Shown here piece by piece: positions 34,937-42,231 of a stretch of DNA of 64,000 bases (position 1 is its first letter; every line of letters begins with the position of its first letter). A program made the position numbers and the translations under genes. Source of the stretch: Spirosoma rigui (GTDB lineage Bacteria > Bacteroidota > Bacteroidia > Cytophagales > Spirosomataceae); assembly GCF_002067135.1 (NCBI RefSeq), contig NZ_CP020105.1:1364001-1428000 (forward strand). The letters run 5' to 3'. The notes under the pieces are model-generated. The model made no database searches. It saw only the letters and a program-made list of their open reading frames with translations, and was not told the origin of the DNA.

Positions 34937-35566
34937 ATGAACAGAAGAGACGCCCTCATGCGAGTGGCCATGCTGGCAGGTGCTACCATGACGCTGCCCG
35001 CGCTGGCGGATACACTTGAGGCCTCGGCGGCCCGGCGTACCCTCACCGGCAAACCGGTCTTCTTTACCGCCGACCAGGATGCGACGGTTGCTGAACTGGC
35101 CGACACCATCATTCCAACAACCAGTACACCGGGGGCTAAAGCCGCGAAGGTGAACGAAATCATTGATGTCATTCTGAAAGACTGCTACAAAGAAGCTGAT
35201 CAGAAGCGCTTCCTTGAAGGGTTGGCTCAAACCAACAAGATGAGCCAGGATGCCTACGGAAAAGCGTTTGCGCAGCTCGATTCTCCGCAGCGGATTGAGA
35301 TTGTGAAAAAGCTGGAAGCGGAAGCGAAACAGCAGAAGAAGGATATGGCCAGTATGCAGTCGGCTGGTGCACAGGCCGATGCGCAGATGCCAAAAGCCAA
35401 AGCACAACGGTTCTCTCCTTTCTTCACGATTCTGAAAGACCTGACCCTGACGGGCTATTTTACTTCGGAAATCGGATGTACGCAGGCACTTGAGTACGTA
35501 GCGGTTCCGGGTCGTTATGACGGTTGCGTGCCGCTTAAGGCTGGTCAAAAAGCGTGGGCTATCTAA
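34937..35566 (+). CDS. Gluconate 2-dehydrogenase subunit 3 family protein with Tat signal
   Basis: The 209-residue small subunit carries a twin-arginine signal at its N-terminus ('MNRRDALMRVAMLAGATM') and the family motif 'ATVAELADTIIPTTSTPGAK'. A Lys/Gln-rich helix (about 120-155) precedes the C-terminal 'LTLTGYFTSEIGCTQALEYV'. In characterised systems this subunit carries the Tat signal for export of a folded flavin-containing partner. That partner is encoded 111 bases downstream and has no signal of its own, so the pair is probably exported together. A cytochrome c subunit, the third part of gluconate dehydrogenases, is not adjacent. Confidence 0.88.
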   Translation: MNRRDALMRVAMLAGATMTLPALADTLEASAARRTLTGKPVFFTADQDATVAELADTIIPTTSTPGAKAAKVNEIIDVILKDCYKEADQKRFLEGLAQTNKMSQDAYGKAFAQLDSPQRIEIVKKLEAEAKQQKKDMASMQSAGAQADAQMPKAKAQRFSPFFTILKDLTLTGYFTSEIGCTQALEYVAVPGRYDGCVPLKAGQKAWAI

Positions 35567-35677
35567 TTCAGTAACCAGGCGCGAGTCGCAGCAAGTCGGG
35601 GGTCATTCTGACGCATCCACAAGGTGTCAGCAACTCCTTCCTTTTACGCTCCTCGCTCCTCACTTTTTCATAAAGAT

Positions 35678-37402
35678 ATGAATCTTAATATAGATGCAGT
35701 AAAAGATATGACCTACGATGCTATCGTCGTAGGCTCAGGAATATCGGGTGGCTGGGCTGCCAAAGAGCTGACACAGAAGGGTCTTAAAGTCCTCATGCTG
35801 GAGCGCGGGCGCGATATCAAGCACATCGAAGGCTACGAAACGGCTACTAAAAACCCCTGGGAGTTTCCACACCGCGGCCGGGTAACGACGCAGGCCGCCG
35901 AGGAATACTGGGCAAACATGCGTACCGGTTACACGGCCAACGAAGAGTGGCGTCACCATTTCGAGAACGACAAGGAAAACCCGTATCTCGAAAAGCCAAA
36001 CCGTCAGGTCGACTGGATTCGTGGGTACCACGTTGGTGGTCGGTCGCTGATGTGGGGTCGTCAGAGCTACCGCTGGAATAAAGAAGACTTTATGGCCAAT
36101 GCCAAAGAAGGCATCGGTGTCGACTGGCCCATCCGGTACGAAGACCTGGCTCCCTGGTACACCTACGTTGAAGGCTTTGCCGGTATCTCGGGCAACAAAG
36201 ACGGGCTCGACGTGCTGCCAGACGGAAACTTCCTGCCGCCCATGCAACTCAACTGCCTGGAGAAAGAAGCAAAAAAACGGATCGAGAAAATGTTTCCGGC
36301 CCGTACCCTGACCATTGGCCGGGTTGCTCACTTAACGGCACCCAAGCAGCAACACTACGATCTGGGTCGGGCGGCCTGCCAGTTCCGGAACCAGTGTATG
36401 CGTGGTTGCCCCTACGGTGCTTATTTCAGCACGCAGGCGGCTACCCTGCCAGCGGCCATGAAAACGGGCCGTTTAACGCTGCGTCCCGATTCGATCGTAT
36501 CAGAGATATTGTACGACGAGAAGAAAGGCAAAGCGACCGGCGTTCGGGTCATTGACCAGAACACGAAGCAGGTGCGGGAATACTACGCCAAAATCATCTT
36601 CCTGAACGCGTCGGCCTTTGCGAGTACGTCGATCCTGATGAACTCCAAGTCGCACCGCTTCCCGAACGGGATGGGTAACGAATCGGATCAGCTAGGCCGT
36701 AACATTATGGACCACCACCTGGCCGTAGGAGCTGCCGGTACGTTCGAAGGCATGGAAGACCAGTACTACTACGGTCGCCGGGCAAACGGTGTCTATGTAC
36801 CACGCTACCGGAACTGGGGCAACGACAAGCGCGACTACGTCCGGGGCTTCGGCTACCAGGGTGGTGCCGGTCGGGGCGGCTGGAACCGGGGTAACGGCAT
36901 GGACGGTTTCGGTGCTGACTTCAAAGAAAGCCTGACAACGCCAGGCCCATGGACAATGAGCCTGGGTGGATTTGGTGAGATGATTGCCGATCCAAACAAC
37001 CGTATGACCCTCTCGCCCGACCAGAAAGACAAGTGGGGTCTGCCCTTGATCGTATTCGATGCAGCCTACGGCGAGAACGAGAAGAAGATGCGGAAAGACA
37101 TGATGAACGACGCAGCCGAAATGCTCGAAGCGGCTGGTCTTAAAAATGTAACTGCCTACAACGACGAATCGAAGCACCCCGGTATCGGTATCCACGAAAT
37201 GGGAACCGCCCGCATGGGTCGTGACCCTAAAACGTCGGTGCTGAACGCCCACAACCAGATTCACTCGGTGAAAAACGTATTCAACACCGATGGTGCCTGT
37301 ATGACGTCGGCTTCGTGCGTGAACCCGTCGCTGACCTACATGGCACTGACGGCCCGGGCGGCAGACTTTGCGGTGAAAGAGATGAAAAAAGGGAACCTGT
37401 AA
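35678..37402 (+). CDS. GMC family oxidoreductase (large subunit)
   Basis: A 574-residue FAD enzyme of the glucose-methanol-choline family. The dinucleotide loop is G19-S-G-I-S-G24 with E42 at the end of strand 2. 'HVGGRSLMWGRQSYRW' is the flavin-proximal segment, 'CMRGCPYGAYFSTQA' is the Cys-rich region of gluconate/fructose dehydrogenase-like members, and the C-terminal catalytic part has 'IHEMGTARMG' and 'CVNPSLTYMALT'. I chose the ATG at 35678 because the 18 residues upstream are not conserved. It has no signal peptide and most likely rides on the Tat signal of the preceding subunit. It likely oxidises a sugar or sugar acid in the periplasm. Confidence 0.92.
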   Translation: MNLNIDAVKDMTYDAIVVGSGISGGWAAKELTQKGLKVLMLERGRDIKHIEGYETATKNPWEFPHRGRVTTQAAEEYWANMRTGYTANEEWRHHFENDKENPYLEKPNRQVDWIRGYHVGGRSLMWGRQSYRWNKEDFMANAKEGIGVDWPIRYEDLAPWYTYVEGFAGISGNKDGLDVLPDGNFLPPMQLNCLEKEAKKRIEKMFPARTLTIGRVAHLTAPKQQHYDLGRAACQFRNQCMRGCPYGAYFSTQAATLPAAMKTGRLTLRPDSIVSEILYDEKKGKATGVRVIDQNTKQVREYYAKIIFLNASAFASTSILMNSKSHRFPNGMGNESDQLGRNIMDHHLAVGAAGTFEGMEDQYYYGRRANGVYVPRYRNWGNDKRDYVRGFGYQGGAGRGGWNRGNGMDGFGADFKESLTTPGPWTMSLGGFGEMIADPNNRMTLSPDQKDKWGLPLIVFDAAYGENEKKMRKDMMNDAAEMLEAAGLKNVTAYNDESKHPGIGIHEMGTARMGRDPKTSVLNAHNQIHSVKNVFNTDGACMTSASCVNPSLTYMALTARAADFAVKEMKKGNL

Positions 37403-37427
37403 GCCTTGATTCACCCACTATAAAGTG

Positions 37428-37468
37428 AAAACGGGGAGCTGCCAGCCGGTAGCTCCCCGTTTTTTTTT
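37428..37468 (+). terminator. Intrinsic terminator after the GMC gene
   Basis: Perfect 13-base arms (37428-37440 and 37451-37463) followed by a long T run. Confidence 0.92.
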
Positions 37469-37585
37469 AGGCTTTTTTGGGCATAGAACGCACATTTTCA
37501 GATGAATTGTCATATAAAACAAACAATTCTATAGGGTTAGTGTTCTATAGGGGAATATCAAGTAATTGATAACAATAACTCAACT

Positions 37586-38182
37586 ATGAAAAAAGTAATG
37601 ATAATGGGTTGGATGCTGGTAGCCGGCATGACCCTCAACGCAAACGCGCAGACAACGAACTCAACCACAGGTACAGGTTCGACCGGAACGACGGGCACGG
37701 GTACAACCGGCACGACGACGGGTACTATGAATAACGGTACTAACACCGGCACGGCGACGGGTACCTACCAAACCCAGCCACCAACCACAAATAGTGGCAC
37801 AACGATGGGCACGGGTACCACAACAGGTACTGGCACGACGTCGGGCATGGGTACACAAACCGGATCAGGTTCGACGACGGGTACCACTATGGGAACTGGT
37901 ACAACGACCGGCACGGGTACTACCTCGGGCATGGGTACATCAACCGGATCAGGTACATATCAGTCGCAGCCAACAACCGGTACTACTACGGGAACGAGCA
38001 ATAACGGCTCTTACTCGACGGGTACGGGTAGCATGAACAGCGGTACGAGCACAACGACCGGTACGTCTGATTCGATGAACACGACCGACCGGATGAAAGG
38101 TGGATCGACCGGCAACAATAGCCGTCGTACGAAACGTTCGTCGTCCTCTTCGACTACGACAACGACTCCGCCAAGAAAGTAA
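37586..38182 (+). CDS. Secreted Thr/Gly-rich repeat protein
   Basis: The 198-residue protein has a signal peptide (1-22, ending ANAQ) and a mature part made almost only of Thr, Gly, Ser, Met and Asn, ending in a basic tail ('RRTKRSSSSS'). A unit of 28 residues containing 'MGTGTTTGTGTTSGMGT' occurs twice in tandem, encoded by an 84-base duplication, and is flanked by two copies of a TYQ[TS]QP motif. No known domain is present. It may be a disordered, possibly O-glycosylated surface or periplasmic protein: many sites are Thr or Ser, but a clear D-[ST]-[AILMV] sequon is lacking. It precedes the double ABC gene but is separated by a hairpin. Confidence 0.75.
   Translation: MKKVMIMGWMLVAGMTLNANAQTTNSTTGTGSTGTTGTGTTGTTTGTMNNGTNTGTATGTYQTQPPTTNSGTTMGTGTTTGTGTTSGMGTQTGSGSTTGTTMGTGTTTGTGTTSGMGTSTGSGTYQSQPTTGTTTGTSNNGSYSTGTGSMNSGTSTTTGTSDSMNTTDRMKGGSTGNNSRRTKRSSSSSTTTTTPPRK
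37799..37966 (+). repeat. 84-base tandem duplication inside the Thr/Gly-rich gene
   Basis: Equivalent ATG codons at 37805 and 37889 lie exactly 84 bases apart and the two units encode nearly the same 28 residues, with scattered third-base differences. The duplication is in frame. Confidence 0.75.
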
Positions 38183-38196
38183 GCAAGTCATAGTAC

Positions 38197-38247
38197 TTGA
38201 GATAAGGAAACGGGTCAATACCTTTGTAAAAGGGTGTTGACCCGTTT
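38197..38247 (+). promoter_or_regulatory. Promoter embedded in a hairpin before the ModF-like gene
   Basis: TTG at 38197-38199, 19 bases, then TACCTTTG at 38219-38226 gives a full Bacteroidota promoter. The -7 element lies within the loop side of an inverted repeat (arms 38208-38218 and 38237-38247) whose right arm runs into six T and then the ATG at 38251. The repeat may be the terminator of the upstream gene, an operator over the promoter, or both. Confidence 0.5.
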
Positions 38248-38250
38248 TTT

Positions 38251-39654
38251 ATGGCTGAATCCATCGTACTGCTGGACGTAGCAGACTTAACCCTTAAGCG
38301 GGCTGCTAACCAGATTCTTCATCAGGTATCCCTCCAGATCCGTTCGGATCAATGCTGGGCCGTAGTGGGTCCGATAGGCAGTGGCAAGACAACCTTTTTG
38401 CAGGCACTGGCCGGGAATTTATCCGTACGACCGGGTATGATTCAGCGTCATTCGGCGGTGGCGTTCGTATCATTCAAAGAAGAATCACGCCAGTTTTCGT
38501 ACGGGAGCTATTTCTATCAGCAGCGTTATCAGGCGACGATGAGTGACGATTCACTCTCGCTGCGAACTTACCTGCAACTCCCCGAAACGCCCGCTACCAA
38601 TGACCTGATTCGGCAACTTGGGTTGGAACCCCTGCTCGATTTGTCATTTATGAAGCTTTCGAACGGGCAAACCCGCAAGGCCCGCATTGCTAAAGCACTG
38701 GTCAAACGTCCTCCTTTACTACTGCTCGACAATCCATTCGTGGGTCTGGACAGTGCGTCCCGGCATGACCTGACCACCTGGTTGAGTGGTATGGCTGAGC
38801 GGGGTTCGGCTATGGTACTGGTAACGGAGCCGACAGACATACCGGCTTTTATCACCCACGTACTACGGCTCGATGACGAAGGAAGTTGGGCCGGACCTAA
38901 AGAAACGTACAAACCTGTTGACGAGGCTAGTCCGAACGGACCCATCCCCTCCCTGCAGACAGCGTACAAGGAACCGGATTTTACGACCATTTTCCAGTTG
39001 AACGATATAACCGTACGCTACGGAGATCGACTCATTCTGGACGACTTGAACTGGACTGTAGAAGCCGGTCAGAAATGGGCGTTATTGGGGCCTAACGGTG
39101 CCGGGAAATCGGTGCTTTTAAGTTTGTTGTACGGCGATCATCCACAAGCGTACGCCAATGACGTTCGGGTGTTTGGCCACCGGCGCGGTAAGTCCGGTGA
39201 AAGTATCTGGGATGTAAAACGTCGGATCGGGTTCGTTTCTCCCGAGCTACATCTTTACTTTCCGCAGCAGCTTACGGCCCGGCAGGTCATACAGAGTGGG
39301 CTAACAGATACCCTGGTTGTGCCCCGAACGATAGCTGTCGAGGCCGAGACTGACCTGGCGGCCCTGGCGCATTATTTTGGGGTAACTCCCCTTCTCGATC
39401 GGTCGTTTGGCACGTTATCTACGGGGGAGCAGCGACTGACGCTATTTATCCGGGCTCTGATCAAGAATCCGCCCGTTTTGTTACTCGACGAACCTTTCCA
39501 GGCATTTGACAAACGTAGTATCTGCCTGGCCCGTGAACTGATAGATACGCTGCAGCAGACAGGACTGCTCTTTGTTACGCACGACCGCGCTGAATTGCCC
39601 GCGACCGTAGACCATGTCTTTGCGCTTCACCGACCGGCACCCACCGGACCGTAA
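38251..39654 (+). CDS. Double ABC ATPase, ModF-like
   Basis: Two ABC ATP-binding domains in 467 residues with no membrane segment. Domain 1 (about 5-205) has Walker A 'GPIGSGKTT' (K46), signature 'LSNGQTRKA' and Walker B 'LLLLDNPF'; domain 2 (about 245-460) has Walker A 'GPNGAGKS', signature 'LSTGEQRL' and Walker B 'VLLLDEPF'. The layout matches ModF/PhrA (YbjD-type annotation 'photorepair'), a cytoplasmic ABC family of uncertain role once linked to molybdate transport. The first Walker B has Asn where Glu is usual (DN instead of DE), so domain 1 may bind but hydrolyse ATP poorly. There are no transport genes nearby. Confidence 0.88.
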   Translation: MAESIVLLDVADLTLKRAANQILHQVSLQIRSDQCWAVVGPIGSGKTTFLQALAGNLSVRPGMIQRHSAVAFVSFKEESRQFSYGSYFYQQRYQATMSDDSLSLRTYLQLPETPATNDLIRQLGLEPLLDLSFMKLSNGQTRKARIAKALVKRPPLLLLDNPFVGLDSASRHDLTTWLSGMAERGSAMVLVTEPTDIPAFITHVLRLDDEGSWAGPKETYKPVDEASPNGPIPSLQTAYKEPDFTTIFQLNDITVRYGDRLILDDLNWTVEAGQKWALLGPNGAGKSVLLSLLYGDHPQAYANDVRVFGHRRGKSGESIWDVKRRIGFVSPELHLYFPQQLTARQVIQSGLTDTLVVPRTIAVEAETDLAALAHYFGVTPLLDRSFGTLSTGEQRLTLFIRALIKNPPVLLLDEPFQAFDKRSICLARELIDTLQQTGLLFVTHDRAELPATVDHVFALHRPAPTGP

Positions 39655-39755
39655 ACAAAGTCCTGTTCCTGATAACATACTGATCATAGGTAGTGACTAA
39701 TCATATATTCTATAGTCTTTACAGACATGGATGGGATTGTGTCAAAAGTATCTGG

Positions 39756-39775
39756 CATGATTTATGCAAATCATG
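39756..39775. promoter_or_regulatory. Inverted repeat upstream of the T9SS-sorted protein
   Basis: Perfect 8-base arms (39756-39763 and 39768-39775) with a 4-base centre in the 278-base gap before the gene at 39933. It resembles a transcription factor site; no T run follows. Confidence 0.3.
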
Positions 39776-39932
39776 ATGTTGTCGTTTTTTCAAAAAAGTA
39801 AACGTCTCTTTTCCGTTCCTTCCCTTGATAATGGACCTAAACAGTATACCATACGGTAATAGCAGGGTAAGCCTGGTTTATGTTCGTGCTTGGCATGATA
39901 TTAGTTTTATGGGTACTGGTTTACATGGGCTT

Positions 39933-42113
39933 ATGAAAAAATGGCTATATAGGGGGTTTGTTGGCATCGGGTCGTCAGTTTTACTGACGCTGCTGGTACC
40001 GGTTACCATTGTGGCTGGGACACAGATGCCGACCGATTCGTGCCAGCATCCGGAAGCGCCCGTCATTACGGGTTCCGCAAAAACGGTATGCCGTTCGGAA
40101 ACGGTCGTGTTAACGGCCACGGGCTGTACAGGAACGGTCGTTTGGTCAACGGGAGAAACCGGTAGTCAGATCACGGTTGGGCCACAGCAAACGACAACCT
40201 ACACCGCTATTTGCCGCGCTCACCAGGGCTGCATCAGCTGTTTTGCCGATGGCTGGAAAATAACCGTTGCTACACCGGTGGCGCCAATACTGACGGTATC
40301 GACAGCTCTGGTCTGCGCGGGCGATCCCGTTACGCTGACTGCAGACAACTGCGCCGGCACTGTTCGCTGGCTGGATCTGGCCGATGCGAGCGGTCCGACA
40401 CCGGGTTTGTCCCGAACGGTCCGACCACGCCAGACTACGGCTTACCGGGCCATCTGCGAAACAAAAACCTGCGTCAGTAATCCGTCAACGGTACAGGTGG
40501 TGCAGGTAGCAGCACCCGATAAACCGGTCATTTCAGTCGATAAGAACGAGATATGCCTTGGCCAGGCGGTTCACTTGACTGCTTCAAACTGTCTGGGAGT
40601 TGTTCGATGGTCGGATGGTGGAACGGGATTGACGCGTACCGTAGCGCCTGAACAAACGACGTCTTACCGCGCCAGTTGCCAGATTGGCACCTGCCAGAGT
40701 GATAGCTCGGTGGCTGTGTTGGTGGCAGTTCGATCAGCAGCCGAGACGGAACCCCTGACAAAGACCATTACTAATGGCTGCCCATTTCAAACGGCCGATC
40801 TGTCAGCCAGTATAGCGGGTATACCCGCTTTTTCGGCTGGGCTACAGGTTGTATTTCGTACGCAGCCCACGCCTAACAGCCCTGCTGTTCAGTCGCCCGG
40901 CGCCGTTACGGCCGGGACTTATTATGTGCTGGGTCGTACGGCTGAGGGTTGCTATACCGAGCCTATTACGGTTGCTGTGGCGATTACGGCTTGCCAGCAG
41001 GCCGTAGCGGCCTGCTTGAGCAATCCGGCTACCCTTGTAACCCGGCTCGACTCGCTCGACTGGACGAAAGGGGTTGTCCGACTGCAGGGTGAATTGGGTG
41101 GCTCGGCCCGCGCGGCTGCCTGGCAGAGCACCGGTGATGGCATATTTACCGACGCTGGCCTGAACGCCCGTTACGTGTTGTCGGAAGGTGACCGGCGGAG
41201 GGGGGCGGCTACGTTTACGCTCACGGCGCCCGATCCGGACGGTAGCGGACCCTGCGTGGGGGCCGTATCGCACGTAGTCGTGACTGCTCCCCTGGCCGGC
41301 GGGGAGATGATAGGGTTGAGTAAGCGGGCCGATGAACCGATCGTAGTTACGGAAGCCGGTAAGCAACTCGTTGAACTCACCTACCAGATGACGATCAGTA
41401 ACATGGGTAAAAATGGCCTGACGCAAGTACAGATTTCCGATAATCTGGCCGCAGCTTTTCCGTCGACCGGTGTGCAGTTGAGATCGGTGGCCGTGCGGGC
41501 CGACAGCGGTCTGGTTATTAACGCCAGTTATACGGGCCGGGGGCGGGATACGACACTGATTGTTGGGGGACGGTTACCGGTTGGGGGCAGTAAAAACATC
41601 TGGCTGACGGTACGGCTGGATGTCAGCCAGTCATTAACGTCATTGAACCGAGCCACAGCCGAAGCCATCGACAGTAATGGTCTGCGCGTCCGGGACGTGT
41701 CTACAGCGGGCACAAGTGCCGATCCGGACAAGAATGGCAACCCCGGCGATAACAGTGAACCAACGGCCGTGACGCTGAATGCGATTCCGCAGGTTCCCGG
41801 TCCTGGACCCGGTCCGGGAACTACAGATACTGTCTTTATCCCGGAAGGATTCTCGCCCAATGGTGATGGTATAAATGACCGGTTCGTGATCCAGCGCTTA
41901 CCCGTCGGCGTTACGGTACAACTCGAGATACTGAATCGTTGGGGGCACATCGTTTACCGGAATGACGACTACAAAAACGACTGGGATGGAACCGCCAACC
42001 AGGGCACAACTGTAGGGGGCAATGGGGCAATTCTACCCGAAGGTACCTACTATTATCAGGTTCGGCTCAGTGATGGCAGTACATTTTCCCGCTTCCTAAC
42101 CCTGGTCCGATGA
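39933..42113 (+). CDS. T9SS type B sorting-domain (CHU_C/gliding motility-associated) surface protein
   Basis: A 726-residue secreted protein. From the ATG at 39933 a signal peptide (1-30) is followed by three Ig-like repeats of about 75 residues, each with paired Cys and a 'QTT[TAS]Y[TR]A' strand, then a mixed region, a DUF11-like repeat ('LSKRADEPIVVTEAGKQ'), a Gly-Pro spacer ('PGPGPGPG') and the C-terminal CHU_C domain ('IPEGFSPNGDGINDRF', 'LEILNRWGHIVYRND', 'LPEGTYYYQVRL'). This C-terminal domain directs export through the type IX secretion system and keeps the protein at the surface. It is followed 118 bases later by a PorE-like gene. An adhesin role is likely but not shown. Confidence 0.9.
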   Translation: MKKWLYRGFVGIGSSVLLTLLVPVTIVAGTQMPTDSCQHPEAPVITGSAKTVCRSETVVLTATGCTGTVVWSTGETGSQITVGPQQTTTYTAICRAHQGCISCFADGWKITVATPVAPILTVSTALVCAGDPVTLTADNCAGTVRWLDLADASGPTPGLSRTVRPRQTTAYRAICETKTCVSNPSTVQVVQVAAPDKPVISVDKNEICLGQAVHLTASNCLGVVRWSDGGTGLTRTVAPEQTTSYRASCQIGTCQSDSSVAVLVAVRSAAETEPLTKTITNGCPFQTADLSASIAGIPAFSAGLQVVFRTQPTPNSPAVQSPGAVTAGTYYVLGRTAEGCYTEPITVAVAITACQQAVAACLSNPATLVTRLDSLDWTKGVVRLQGELGGSARAAAWQSTGDGIFTDAGLNARYVLSEGDRRRGAATFTLTAPDPDGSGPCVGAVSHVVVTAPLAGGEMIGLSKRADEPIVVTEAGKQLVELTYQMTISNMGKNGLTQVQISDNLAAAFPSTGVQLRSVAVRADSGLVINASYTGRGRDTTLIVGGRLPVGGSKNIWLTVRLDVSQSLTSLNRATAEAIDSNGLRVRDVSTAGTSADPDKNGNPGDNSEPTAVTLNAIPQVPGPGPGPGTTDTVFIPEGFSPNGDGINDRFVIQRLPVGVTVQLEILNRWGHIVYRNDDYKNDWDGTANQGTTVGGNGAILPEGTYYYQVRLSDGSTFSRFLTLVR

Positions 42114-42231
42114 GGGCCAGGTACAGCGCCGAAGACACTAACGTTTGATACAACCCATATACGTTGATAACCAGTAATTCTCAGTCAGCTCCACACAGTG
42201 CGTAAAGCACACGTCAGGAATAGAAGTAAGC

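Noticed and set aside
37661..38036. Repeat pattern in the Thr/Gly gene considered as a CRISPR-like array
   Set aside because: The repeats are in-frame codon repeats without spacers, and there are no cas genes.
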